Source of the DNA: JADJOY01 sp016713535 [NCBI: Deltaproteobacteria bacterium]
GTDB lineage: Bacteria; JADJOY01
Assembly (NCBI GenBank): GCA_016713535.1
Contig: JADJOY010000001.1
Span: 1-64,000, forward strand
DNA: 64,000 nucleotides
Direction of reading: 5' to 3'
Shown one piece after another: positions 9,798-18,119 of the stretch (positions are counted from its first letter, which is position 1; each line of letters begins with the position of its first letter). Position numbers and translations under genes: made by a program. Below the pieces are notes generated by a model that saw only the letters and a program-made list of their open reading frames with translations, made no database searches and was not told the DNA's origin.

Positions 9798-10160
9798 TCA
9801 GCGGGTCTTGCGCTTGGCGGCGCGCTTCGCCGGCCGTGGCGCTGCGTGCGAGGTCCCCTTGGCGCCGGCCTGGCCGGCGATCGCGTCGAGGCGGCCGGTG
9901 AGCGCCGCGATCTGGCTCGCGAGGCCCTCGATGCGGTCCTCGATGCGCCGCACGTCGCCGCGCGACGGCACGCTCAGCAGACCGAGCACCATCTGCATGT
10001 TCTTGTCGAGCTGGTGCTTGGCCGAGAGCGCGCGCGTCATGGCCTGACCGAGCGCCTGCTGGAAGTGCTCGTTCTTCATCATCTCGCCCATCAGCTCCTG
10101 GAGCTTGTCGGTGCCGAGGCCGAGCAGTCGCTGCTGGAGGCCGTGTGTCGAGCGCGTCAT
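9798..10160 (-). CDS. Phasin-like / PHA granule-associated small protein
   Basis: The protein has 120 residues. A helical N-terminal half (ELMGEMMKNEHFQQALGQAM) is followed by VPSRGDVRRIEDRIEGLASQ and an alanine/lysine-rich basic tail, PAKRAAKRKTR. The segment 'P-S-R-x-D-V-R-R-x-E-x-R-I-x-x-L' is common in phasin and PhaE-type proteins that coat polyhydroxyalkanoate granules, and basic tails of this sort can bind DNA. A CTCCTG on the plus strand gives a CAGGAG ribosome site before the ATG at 10160. It is divergent from hsp20 and shares a 357-bp intergenic region with it. The family name is inference from pattern, and a generic coiled-coil protein is the alternative. Confidence 0.5.
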   Translation of the reverse strand: MTRSTHGLQQRLLGLGTDKLQELMGEMMKNEHFQQALGQAMTRALSAKHQLDKNMQMVLGLLSVPSRGDVRRIEDRIEGLASQIAALTGRLDAIAGQAGAKGTSHAAPRPAKRAAKRKTR

Positions 10161-10408
10161 GTTCGTCTCTCCTGCTGAGCAGTCCGCGTGCCGCCGTGGC
10201 ACGGGCGCGTGGTCGTGCGGGGGAAGGGGCGCCGGGATGTGGCGCCAAGCGAGGGGTATCCGAGGGCTTTTTCCATCGTCAAGGCGTGGCACCCGGGGCT
10301 CGCGACGAGCAGGCGCGGGGCGCGCTGGTGTCTCGCGTGGGAGGGTCCGCGACGGTTCGGGGTCTCGGTTTCGAGACGGGCGCGGCCCGTCGCGTGACGC
10401 GTCCGCCC

Positions 10409-10436
10409 TTGACAGCCGGGTCGCGAGCCTTAGGTT
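10409..10436 (+). promoter_or_regulatory. Sigma-70-type promoter for hsp20
   Basis: TTGACA at 10409-10414 and TAGGTT at 10431-10436 are separated by 16 bp, about 80 bp ahead of the hsp20 start. The flanking CCCTTGACA also resembles a heat-shock sigma-32 -35 element, so either sigma factor could be used. The rest of 10161-10517 shows no gene. Confidence 0.55.
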
Positions 10437-10517
10437 CGGCGTGCGGTGAGGGAGACCGGCCAGGTCACCGAAACCGCCTCGAAAACAGCCCAAGACATCA
10501 CCACCGAGGAGGATGAC

Positions 10518-10946
10518 ATGGCACTGCTCCGTTACTCGCCGCTCAACGATCCGTTCACGCTCGCCGAGGAAGTGTTCCGTGGCTGGCCGGTGCGCGGAGG
10601 CACGATCGAGAACGAAGGCTGGGCTCCGCGCGTCGACATCGACGAGGACAAGGACGCCGTTCGTCTCGCCGCCGACCTGCCCGGGATGGATCCCAAGTCC
10701 GTGGAGATCAGCATCGAGGACGACGTGCTGACGCTCAAAGGCGAGCGCAAGCGGGAGAAGAAGGCCGAGGGCAACGGCTTCCACCGCAGCGAGCGCTACT
10801 TCGGCGCCTTCGAGCGACGGTTCTCGCTGCCCCAGACCGTCGACCGCGACAAGATCGAGGCCAACTACCGGGACGGCGTGCTCTACCTGACGCTGCCCAA
10901 GCGCGATGAAGTGAAGCCCAAGAAGATCCAGGTCGCGGTGTCCTGA
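10518..10946 (+). CDS. Hsp20/alpha-crystallin family small heat-shock protein
   Basis: The 142-residue protein is a normal length for bacterial Hsp20. A hydrophobic N-terminal arm (LLRYSPLNDPFTLAEEVF) leads into the alpha-crystallin domain. That domain carries PRVDIDEDKDAV, LPGMDPKSVEISIEDDVLTL and the closing GVLYLTLPK, where the usual A-x-x-x-x-G-V-L element reads YRDGVLYLTLPK. A C-terminal KPKKIQVAVS supplies the I-x-V anchor for oligomer assembly. It holds unfolding proteins as an ATP-independent chaperone in the cytoplasm. The ATG at 10518 follows a strong GAGGAGG site, which I prefer to the in-frame ATG at 10446. Promoter and terminator on either side mark it as a single-gene transcript. 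Confidence 0.93.
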   Translation: MALLRYSPLNDPFTLAEEVFRGWPVRGGTIENEGWAPRVDIDEDKDAVRLAADLPGMDPKSVEISIEDDVLTLKGERKREKKAEGNGFHRSERYFGAFERRFSLPQTVDRDKIEANYRDGVLYLTLPKRDEVKPKKIQVAVS

Positions 10947-11030
10947 ACGAGGGCGACTGCGTCCGCACGCTCGGTGGCCGGCGCGAGCCGCCACCCCGTT
11001 GACCGGCCGATCCAGAGCCGGTGCCTTCTC

Positions 11031-11075
11031 GAGCCCGCCCACCCGGCCGACCGTGGTGGGCGGGCTCTGTGTTTT
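11031..11075 (+). terminator. Intrinsic terminator after hsp20
   Basis: A perfect 13-bp stem (11031-11043 with 11055-11067) with an 11-nt loop is followed by TGTGTTTT. It lies 84 bp past the hsp20 stop. Confidence 0.85.
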
Positions 11076-11082
11076 CTCGGGG

Positions 11083-11420
11083 GGCTGTTCCAGCCCCCCG
11101 CCCGCGCGGATTGAATCCGCGCGGGTCCCACCCCCGAGTCACTCGCTTCGCTCGCGGCGTCGCGCTGCGACGCGCCGATCGACGGGACCGCGCGTGGACC
11201 GATCCCCGATCCAGCGGAGCCCGTGCGGCGAACCGCGCGGCTGTTCCAGCCCCCCGCCCGCGCGGAGTGAATCCGCGCGGGTCCCACCCCGAGGCGCTCG
11301 CTTCGCTCGCGGCGTCGCGCTGCGACGCGCCGATCGACGGGACCGCGCGTGGACCGATCCCCAATCCAGCTGAGCCCGTGCGGCGAACCGCGCGGCTGTT
11401 CCAGCCCCCCGCACGCCCGG
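11083..11420. repeat. Tandem direct repeat, period about 155 bp, 2.2 copies
   Basis: The string GGCTGTTCCAGCCCCCCGC begins at 11083, 11239 and 11394, giving periods of 156 and 155 bp. Copies one and two are nearly identical: one shortened C-run and a handful of substitutions. The third copy breaks off after about 25 bp. Each unit contains smaller palindromes such as CGCGCGG-ATTGAAT-CCGCGCG and a TTCGCTCGCGGCGTCGCGCTGCG stretch. No protein-like frame is present. Confidence 0.9.
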
Positions 11421-11479
11421 ATCTCGATCGTTGAGGCTTCCCGCCAGCCAAGCGGCGGGCTCCAGCCGTGTCGGCCCGG

Positions 11480-11542
11480 CGACGGGGGATGGAACCCCCG
11501 TCGCTACGATGGCTTTCGTAGCGCGGGGGCTCCGTCCCCCGC
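11480..11542. repeat. Cluster of three REP-like hairpins
   Basis: Three consecutive perfect hairpins each have a 6-nt loop: 11480-11488/11495-11503 (CGACGGGGG arm), 11504-11509/11516-11521 (CTACGA arm) and 11523-11529/11536-11542 (GCGGGGG arm). The outer two are related in mirror sense, as in REP/BIME elements. The whole of 10947-11630 has no gene besides the terminator and these repeats. Confidence 0.7.
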
Positions 11543-11630
11543 GGCGCTTCGCTCTCGCTCGATCTCTTCGCAGGCTCGCTGCGAGGGACCCTGGGCCGAG
11601 TCGACTCTTGGGTGACAGCGGAACGCCGGC

Positions 11631-12278
11631 TCACCAGCGATAGAAGCCGACCATCGCGAAGAACACGAGGAAGCCGGCGATCACCAGGAACTCGAGCGGG
11701 AACCAGGCGCCCGTGGTGGACCGAACCCGCTCGGGTGGAGGCGCTCCTTCCACGAGCATCGCGTCGATCAGCTCGCGCAAGCGCCAGTCGAAGCCGATCG
11801 CCGGCGGCAGGTAGCGCACTCGCAGCCGCGCGATCGCCGGACGCGTGCCGTCGCCGGCATCGACCGTGGCCCACAGCCGCTTCGAGCGCTGACGCCGATC
11901 CCACGCCGACGGGTTGCCACCTTGGTAGGCGACCAGGTCCACGCCGTCGCGCGCGCGCTCGAGGCGGACGCGCCCCGCGACCGGCAGCTCGAGATCGAGT
12001 TGGATCCCCGAGCAGCCGGGAACCTTGCCCACGATCCAGGCCACCAGGTGAACCGCGGTGAGGGCGGCGCCCATCTGCAGCGCCCCTTGTGAACCGAGCG
12101 CGAACGCGGCGCGCACCGTGCCTTGCGCCAGCGCGCCGATGCCGGCGGCAGCGAGCCCCATCGCCAGCGCCACGTCGAGGACCAGCGGGATGCGCTCGAT
12201 CCACGCGCGGCGGGTCTGCATCCGCCAGATCAGGTAGGCGAGGGCGAGGAGCAGGGCGAGCGCGCCGAACGTGCGCAT
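11631..12278 (-). CDS. Membrane protein of unknown function
   Basis: I do not recognise this 215-residue protein. Hydrophobic stretches occur at the N-terminus (LALLLALAYLIW), around LVLDVALAMGLAAAGIGALA, around LTAVHLVAWIVG and at the very C-terminus (LEFLVIAGFLVFFAMVGFY). A soluble segment of about 90 residues (LDLELPVAGRVRLERARDGV...) lies between the third and fourth. The layout suggests three N-terminal helices, an outside or inside domain and a C-terminal anchor. The ATG at 12278 gives a short charged end before the first helix. A GTG at 12293 is also in frame, and neither has a clear ribosome site. It ends beside the REP-like repeats. Confidence 0.6.
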   Translation of the reverse strand: MRTFGALALLLALAYLIWRMQTRRAWIERIPLVLDVALAMGLAAAGIGALAQGTVRAAFALGSQGALQMGAALTAVHLVAWIVGKVPGCSGIQLDLELPVAGRVRLERARDGVDLVAYQGGNPSAWDRRQRSKRLWATVDAGDGTRPAIARLRVRYLPPAIGFDWRLRELIDAMLVEGAPPPERVRSTTGAWFPLEFLVIAGFLVFFAMVGFYRW

Positions 12279-12356
12279 CGTAGAGGGACCCACGAGAGGA
12301 CGGAGCGGGATGCTACCAGTCTGCTCGCGATTGGTGCGAGCGCCGAGCTGCGACCG

Positions 12357-13421
12357 TCACTCGTCGTCGCGCGCCGCCCGCACGTGGTGGACCTCGACGG
12401 TGAGGTGGCAGACGTCCTCCACCGCGCGGACCCGCGCGCGGTAGTGGTCCGGCTCGCGCGGCTCGTGCTCGGCCACCGCCACCACGCACGCGCGCCGGTT
12501 GGGGCCGATCTCCCACAGGTGCAGGTCGAGTACCCGGCTCGTGCCCTCCGCTTCGAGGGCGCTGCGCAGCCGCTCGGTCCGCAGCGGCTCGATCGCGGCG
12601 TCGAGGAGCTGGCGCGCGGACCCACGCGCGAGGTCGAACGCCCAGCGGCTGATGACCACCGCGCCGACGATCCCCATGAGCGGGTCGAGCACGGTCCAGT
12701 GCAGGTAGCGTCCGGCGAGGAGCGCGACGATCGCCAGCACGCTCGTGAAGGCGTCGGCGATCACGTGCAGGTACGCCGACCGCAGGTTGTGGTCGTGGCC
12801 GCCGGGATGCGCGGGCGCTTCACCGGCGTCGGCGGCGTGGTGGTGACCGAGCGCGTGATCGCCGGCGTGATGCTGCGCGGCGCGGTCGTGGTGGTCGTCA
12901 CCGACGCCGTGATCGTGATCGTGGTCGTGGTCGTGGTGGTGATGGCCGGCAGGAGCGTGGTCGTCGTGCCCGACGCCCAGTAGGACCGCGCACCCCAGGT
13001 TCACGATCAGCCCCAGCACCGCGATCGGCAGCGCCTCTGCGAACTGGATGGTCACCGGCGAGATCAGCCGCCGGCCGGACTCGACACCCATCCACAGCGC
13101 CACCAGACCGAGCAGCACCGCGCTCGTGTAGCCGGCGAGGGCGTAGGTCTTGCCGGTGCCGAAACTGTAGCGAGGGTCGTCGGCGCGGCGTCGCGCGAAC
13201 GCGTAGGCGAGTGCCGAGAGACCGAGTGCCCCGGCGTGGGTGGCCATGTGCCAGCCGTCGGCGGTGAGCGCGAGCGATCCCGTGAGCTTCCCCACGGCGA
13301 TCTCGAGCACCATCATCGCGGCGGTCACGCCCACCACGATCCGGGTGCGCGCCTCGGCGCGCCCGACGCCCGCATGGGACGCATGGTCGTTGGCGAGGGA
13401 GGGGTGAAGCGAGTCGCTCAT
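12357..13421 (-). CDS. dmeF: DmeF-type cation diffusion facilitator (Co/Ni/Zn efflux)
   Basis: The 354-residue inner-membrane antiporter moves divalent metal out of the cytoplasm in exchange for protons. The key family signature is TADGWHMATHAGALGLSALAY, shortened here, with the H-x-x-x-D type metal site in helix II and the second site HVIADAFTSVLAI in helix V. YSFGTGK lies between helices II and III. A loop at about residues 165-225 is packed with histidines (for example HHHHDHDHDHDH) and is the usual metal-gathering loop. DmeF proteins are mainly cobalt/nickel exporters, but the actual metal cannot be read from sequence. The ATG at 13421 follows the FAD-dehydrogenase stop by 40 bp, so the two may be cotranscribed. 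Confidence 0.9.
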   Translation of the reverse strand: MSDSLHPSLANDHASHAGVGRAEARTRIVVGVTAAMMVLEIAVGKLTGSLALTADGWHMATHAGALGLSALAYAFARRRADDPRYSFGTGKTYALAGYTSAVLLGLVALWMGVESGRRLISPVTIQFAEALPIAVLGLIVNLGCAVLLGVGHDDHAPAGHHHHDHDHDHDHGVGDDHHDRAAQHHAGDHALGHHHAADAGEAPAHPGGHDHNLRSAYLHVIADAFTSVLAIVALLAGRYLHWTVLDPLMGIVGAVVISRWAFDLARGSARQLLDAAIEPLRTERLRSALEAEGTSRVLDLHLWEIGPNRRACVVAVAEHEPREPDHYRARVRAVEDVCHLTVEVHHVRAARDDE

Positions 13422-13461
13422 CTCGTGGGGTCCCGACGACCAATCTAGCGGGCGATGGCGG

Positions 13462-15054
13462 TCAGGCCAGCCCGAGGGCCGCGAGCGCATGCCGGGCGGC
13501 GCGGACGCCATCGAGGGCGGCGGTGGTGATGCCGCCCGCGTAGCCGGCGCCCTCGCCAGCGGGGAAGAGCCCCGCGGTGCCGAGCGCCTCGCCGCCCCCG
13601 GTGCGCGGGATGCGGATCGGCGACGAGGTGCGGGTCTCGACGCCGACCAGCACCGCCTCGTCGTTCACGAAGCCCGGCATCTGCGCGCCGAAGCGGCGCA
13701 GCCCCTCGCGCAACGGCTCGATCACCCACCCCGGCAAGCAGCCGTCGAGCGCGGTGGGTGTCACGCCGGGCCGGTAGCTCGAGCGCAGCGGGTCCTCGGA
13801 CGGCCGGCCCGCGAGGAAGTCGACCAGGCGCTGCGCCGGGGCGTGGTAGTCGCCCCCGCCTAGGGCGAAGGCCGCCTCTTCCCAGCGGCGCTGGAAGGCG
13901 ACGCCGGCGAGCGGGTCGCTCGCGCCGCCAAAGTCACTGGCTTCGAGCGACACCACGACGCCGCTGTTGGCGCGCGGCGCCGCGCGCGAGTGCGCGCTCA
14001 TTCCATTCGTGACCACGGCGCCGGCTTCGCTGGTGGCGGCGAGGATGCGGCCGCCAGGGCACATACAGAACGTGTACACGCCGCGCCCGGCCGCCTCCGC
14101 CGTGAGGTTGTAGTCGGCGGGCGGCAGCCCCGCGCCACGCGTCTCGCGTCGCGCGCCGTAGCGCGCGACGTCCACGCACCACTGCGGGTGCTCGACCCGC
14201 ACGCCGATCGCGAACGGCTTGGCCTCGAGGGCCACACCCGCGCGGGCCAGCTCGGCGAAGGTGTCGCGGGCGCTGTGGCCGGTGGCGAGGAGGGTCGCGT
14301 GCGGCCGTAGTACCGAGCCGTCGCTCAGCACCAGCTCCTCGAGCCGGCCCGCGCTCACCTCGAAGCGCTCGGCGCGCTCCCCGAAGCCGAGCACCACGCC
14401 CGCCTCGTGGAAGGTCGCCCTCAGGTTGCGCAGCACGTCGCGCAGCCGGTCCGTGCCGATGTGCGGCCGTCCGTCGGTGAGGATTTCGGAGGGCGCGCCG
14501 AACTCCACGAAGCGCCTGAGCACCAGCTCCAGATCCGCGTCGCGGCGGCGGGTGTAGAGCTTGCCGTCGGAGAAGGTGCCGGCGCCGCCCTCGCCGAACT
14601 GGATGTTGCTCTCGGGATCGAAGGCGCCGCCGCGGAAGAAGCGCGCCACGTCGCGCGAGCGGCGCTCGACCGGGTGGCCGCGCTCGACGACCCGCGGCAC
14701 CACGCCCGCCTCGAGAAACGTCATCACCGCGAACAGCCCCGCGGGCCCGGCGCCGATCACGACCGGCTGGACGTCTCCGCGGCGGCGCCCGATGGCGAAG
14801 GGCGCTGGCGGCGCCGGCGCGCGCGCCACGTTGGGGTGGCGCGCCGCCTCGAGCACCGCGTCCTCCCCTTCGACCTCGGCGTCGACGGTGACGACCCACC
14901 GCGGCGGACGGGTGCGCGCGTCGAGCGAGCGCCGCACCAGCGTCACGCCACGCACGGCGGCGCGGGGGATCCCGAGCGCGCGCGCCGCGGCCAGCGCCCA
15001 CCCCTCGGCGTCGTCGCGCGAGGTGAACCTCAGGTCACGGATGCGGATCGCCAT
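13462..15054 (-). CDS. FAD-dependent dehydrogenase (COG2509 type)
   Basis: The 530-residue protein has an N-terminal domain of about 90 residues typical of COG2509 proteins, then the FAD-binding Rossmann motif GAGPAGL near residue 98. Further family motifs are NIQFGEGGAGTFSDGKL, PHIGTD, LATGHSARDTF, FAIGVRVEHPQ and, near the end, GLFPAGEGAGYAGGI, the second FAD contact. CMCPGG is a conserved cysteine pair. The family's substrate is unknown. It is soluble and probably an NAD(P)H- or donor-linked flavoenzyme. The ATG at 15054 gives the complete N-terminal domain. It is divergent from the LEA-like lipoprotein gene. Confidence 0.88.
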   Translation of the reverse strand: MAIRIRDLRFTSRDDAEGWALAAARALGIPRAAVRGVTLVRRSLDARTRPPRWVVTVDAEVEGEDAVLEAARHPNVARAPAPPAPFAIGRRRGDVQPVVIGAGPAGLFAVMTFLEAGVVPRVVERGHPVERRSRDVARFFRGGAFDPESNIQFGEGGAGTFSDGKLYTRRRDADLELVLRRFVEFGAPSEILTDGRPHIGTDRLRDVLRNLRATFHEAGVVLGFGERAERFEVSAGRLEELVLSDGSVLRPHATLLATGHSARDTFAELARAGVALEAKPFAIGVRVEHPQWCVDVARYGARRETRGAGLPPADYNLTAEAAGRGVYTFCMCPGGRILAATSEAGAVVTNGMSAHSRAAPRANSGVVVSLEASDFGGASDPLAGVAFQRRWEEAAFALGGGDYHAPAQRLVDFLAGRPSEDPLRSSYRPGVTPTALDGCLPGWVIEPLREGLRRFGAQMPGFVNDEAVLVGVETRTSSPIRIPRTGGGEALGTAGLFPAGEGAGYAGGITTAALDGVRAARHALAALGLA

Positions 15055-15231
15055 GGTGCGGTGGATCGAGCGCCCGAGCGCCGGCGCGCACGGACCGTGG
15101 GCCGGGCGTGGGGAGGATCCCCCGAGGCCCCGCGCGGCACGACACCTTTTCGCGAGGGGCCGCGGCAGGATAGAACCTTCGTCCGATCCGCCAGGGCGAG
15201 TTAGCACGCGCCCTCCCCGAGGAACAGACCG

Positions 15232-15699
15232 ATGCGCCGAACCGTGCTCGCCGTGCTCGCGCTGCCGTGCGTGTTGCTCGCCTCGTGCGCGTACCTCGGG
15301 CAGGTCTCGCCCGACGACATCAAGGTGAAGGTGCTCGACGTGGACGTCGGAGTGCCGCGCTCGGGTGGCCTGCCGCTCAACTTCCGGGTGCTGCTCACGA
15401 ACTTCTCCGGCGCCACTCAGAAGATCCAGGCGGTCGACTACACCCTCAAGATCAACGAGGAGCAGTTCCTGTCCGGCAACGTCACCACCCCGATCGTGCT
15501 CGAGCAGAACGCTCAGACCGAGGTCGAGCTGCCCCTCACGGTGAACTACGACTCGATCGGCAAGACCCTCAAGTCGCTGGTGCGGCTCTCCAAGAACCGC
15601 TACGTGTTGCAGGGGAACGTGGTGGTGGACTCGCTCTTCGGTAACGTCCACGTGCCGTTCCGGCGCGAGGGCGAGATCGGCCCCGCCGGGCTCGAGTGA
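15232..15699 (+). CDS. LEA type 2 (WHy-domain) lipoprotein
   Basis: The 155-residue protein begins with a lipoprotein signal, ALPCVLLASC, with lipidation expected at Cys19. The mature part is a single immunoglobulin-like LEA14/WHy domain: DIKVKVLDVDVGVP, LNFRVLLTNFSGATQKI, VDYTLKINEEQFLSG and LPLTVNYDSIGKTL. Bacterial LEA14-like lipoproteins are periplasmic or outer-membrane anchored and are often linked to desiccation or stress tolerance, which is inference here. An 88-bp gap separates it from the first pilT gene on the same strand. Confidence 0.85.
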   Translation: MRRTVLAVLALPCVLLASCAYLGQVSPDDIKVKVLDVDVGVPRSGGLPLNFRVLLTNFSGATQKIQAVDYTLKINEEQFLSGNVTTPIVLEQNAQTEVELPLTVNYDSIGKTLKSLVRLSKNRYVLQGNVVVDSLFGNVHVPFRREGEIGPAGLE

Positions 15700-15787
15700 C
15701 CGCCCGGCGCGCTCGGCGCCGCCGCGCTCGCCCCGTGGTCTCCAACCGCCGAGCTCCCGCGTCCGCGCCGGCCCCAGGAAGCCCTCG

Positions 15788-16851
15788 ATGCCACGAATCG
15801 ACACCTTGCTGGGACGCGCCCGCCAGATGGGCGCATCCGACCTTCACCTGTCGGGCGGTTCGCCGCCGATGCTGCGCATGCTCGGCGACCTCAAGCGGGT
15901 CGACGGGCCGCCGCTAGCCGAGAGCGACGTCGAGGGCTGCTCCTCGAGATCCTCGAGCCGGCGCAGCGCCGCGAGCTCGAGGAGCGCCAGAGCGTCGACC
16001 TCGCCTACGAGGTGCCGAGCGCCGGTCGCTATCGCGGCAACGTCTTTCGCGCGCGCGGCGGCCTCAACGGCATCTTCCGCGTGATCCCGCTGCGCGTGCC
16101 CACGATCGACTCGCTGGTGCTGCCCGCCAAGGTGAAGGAGTTCGTGAGCTTTCCGCACGGGCTGGTGCTGGTCACGGGTCCGGCCGGTCAGGGCAAGACC
16201 TGCACCCTCGCGGCGCTCATCAAGCTGATCAACGAGTCGAGCGCCAAGCACATCCTCACGGTCGAGGATCCGATCGAGTTCATCCACCCGCGCGGGCACT
16301 CGCTCATCAACCAGCGCGCCGTGCATCGCGACACCGAGGGGTTCGCTTCGGCGCTGCGGGCGGCGCTGCGCGAGGACCCGGACGTCATCATGATCGGCGA
16401 GCTGCGTGATCAGGAGACGATCTCGAATGCGATCCGCGCCGCCGAGACGGGCCACCTGGTGTTCGGCACGCTCATGACCACGTCCGCGCACAAGACCGTC
16501 GACCGCATCATCGACGCCTACCCGGCCAACCAGCAGTCGCAGGTGCGCACGATGCTCTCCGAGTCGCTGCGCGCGATCGTCTCGCAGAAGCTGGTGCGCA
16601 ACGCCGAGGGCCGCGCGATGGTCGCGGCCACCGAGATCCTGATCGCCACCCCGCCGGTCGCCAACCTGATCCGCGAGGCGAAGACCTTCCAGATCCCGTC
16701 GGTGCTGCAGACTGGACGCGCGCTCGGCATGCACCGCCTGGAGGAGTCGCTGCGCGACCTCGCCAAGCTCGGCGCGATCACGGCCGAGGCCGCCCTGGAG
16801 AAGGCGAACGACCCGCGCACGCTGCGCGAGCTGCTGGGGATACGGCCATGA
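15788..16851 (+). CDS. pilT: PilT-type type IV pilus retraction ATPase, first copy, one frameshift
   Basis: A hexameric ATPase of about 354 residues that would power pilus retraction at the inner-membrane base. The ATG at 15788 begins MPRIDTLLGRARQMGASDLHLS, the PilT N-terminal motif. A missing base near 15935 breaks the frame, and the other frame continues LLLEILEPAQRRELEERQ. Then come the P-loop GPAGQGKT, Asp box HILTVEDPIEFIH and Walker B DPDVIMIGELRDQET. The His box reads TLMTTSAHKTVDRI where PilT usually has TLHTNSA, so the catalytic-site histidine is replaced by Met. PANQQSQVR and the AIRAGETGH-like AIRAAETGH are intact. It overlaps the next gene by 4 bp, so translation is coupled. Confidence 0.85.
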
Positions 16852-18074
16852 GCGAACAGATCCACACCCTCATCCGTGAGCTCAAGGAGCGGCGCGGCTC
16901 CGACCTGCACCTGTCGCCGGGCTACCCGATCATCATGCGGCTCAACGGCGAGCTCACCGAGCGCGATCCCACCGTGCTCACGCCCGCGCACACCAAGGGC
17001 TGGATCGAGCCGATGCTCGACGTACGCCTCAAGGCCGACCTCGAGCGCGCCGGCGAGGCCGACTTCGCCGTCGAGGTGCCGAACGTGGCGCGTGCCCGCG
17101 CCAACGTGTTCCGCACCCAGCGCGGCCTCGCCGCGGTGTTCCGCCTGATTCCCGAGCAGATCCCATCGATGGACGACCTCGCCCTGCCGCCCGCCCTGCA
17201 GGCGATCCCCAAACTCCGTAGCGGGCTCGTGCTCGTCACCGGCCCGACCGGCAGCGGCAAGAGCACGACGCTCGCGGCGATCCTGGACGCGATCAACCGC
17301 GAGCGCGAGGCGCACATCCTCACCATCGAGGACCCGATCGAGTTCGTGCACCCCAACAAGCGCTCCCACGTCACCCAGCGCGCGGTGGGCATCCACGCGC
17401 CGTCGTTTGCGGACGCGATCCGCTCGGCGGGCCGCGAGGACCCCGACGTGATCCTGGTCGGTGAGATGCGCGACCTCGAGACGATCTCGCAGGCGCTCAC
17501 CTGCGCCGAGTTCGGCATCTTGGTTTTCGGGACGTTGCACACCAACTCGGCGCCCAAGAGCGTCGACCGCATCGTCGACAGCTTCCCCGCCGACCAGCAG
17601 AGCCAGGTGCGCTCGATGCTGGCGGAGTCGCTCAAGGTGGTGGTCGCGCAGCGCCTGCTGCGAACCAAGGACGGACAGGGGCGCGCGGGCGCCTTCGAGA
17701 TCCTCATCTCGAGCGCTGCGATCGCGAACCTGATCCGCGAGGGAAAGACCTCGCAGCTTCAGAGCGTGATGCAGACCGGCACCCAGGTCGGCATGCAGAC
17801 GATGGATCAAGCGCTCGCCAAGCTGGTCGCGTCGGGCAAGGTCGCGCTCGAACAGGCGGCCGAGTGCGCGAGCGATCCGCAGGCGCTTGCACGCCTCGCG
17901 GGTGGCCCGGTCGGTGGCGCTGGCGGGCCCCCGACCCCGGCCGGTCCGCGCGGACCCACGCCCGGGGCGCCGCCCGCCACAGGGCGACCCGGCGTGGGAC
18001 CTGGCACCAACCCACCGGGAACCCGTCCCGGAGGGATCGGCGGGCCTGGGCGACAGCCCGGAACGGGACGCTGA
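16848..18074 (+). CDS. pilT: PilT-type type IV pilus retraction ATPase, second copy
   Basis: The 408-residue protein keeps every PilT hallmark: RRGSDLHLSPGYPIIMRLNG, P-loop GPTGSGKSTT, Asp box HILTIEDPIEFVH, Walker B DPDVILVGEMRDLET and His box TLHTNSAPKSVDRI, followed by PADQQSQVRSMLAESL. After about residue 350 it carries an unusual tail of about 55 residues made mostly of Gly, Pro, Thr and Arg. Typical PilT ends near residue 345-370 without such a tail. The start overlaps the upstream pilT stop (ATGA). This copy is probably the active motor, and the first copy may be a partner or regulator such as PilU. Confidence 0.92.
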   Translation: MSEQIHTLIRELKERRGSDLHLSPGYPIIMRLNGELTERDPTVLTPAHTKGWIEPMLDVRLKADLERAGEADFAVEVPNVARARANVFRTQRGLAAVFRLIPEQIPSMDDLALPPALQAIPKLRSGLVLVTGPTGSGKSTTLAAILDAINREREAHILTIEDPIEFVHPNKRSHVTQRAVGIHAPSFADAIRSAGREDPDVILVGEMRDLETISQALTCAEFGILVFGTLHTNSAPKSVDRIVDSFPADQQSQVRSMLAESLKVVVAQRLLRTKDGQGRAGAFEILISSAAIANLIREGKTSQLQSVMQTGTQVGMQTMDQALAKLVASGKVALEQAAECASDPQALARLAGGPVGGAGGPPTPAGPRGPTPGAPPATGRPGVGPGTNPPGTRPGGIGGPGRQPGTGR

Positions 18075-18119
18075 CAGGCTCGGTCGCGCTGCGCCACGAC
18101 GGCATCACCAGGAGGTGGG

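Noticed and set aside
10285-10310. Sigma-54 promoter (TGGCAC element) in the phasin-hsp20 interval
   Set aside because: The -24 like TGGCAC is present, but the -12 TTGC element is missing at the required distance.
11083-11420. Possible CRISPR array
   Set aside because: The repeat unit is about 155 bp, with two full copies, no unique spacers of regular size and no cas genes.
12850-12960. GTGGTC/GTGATC repeats as an independent element
   Set aside because: They encode the histidine/aspartate-rich metal loop of the cation exporter on the minus strand.
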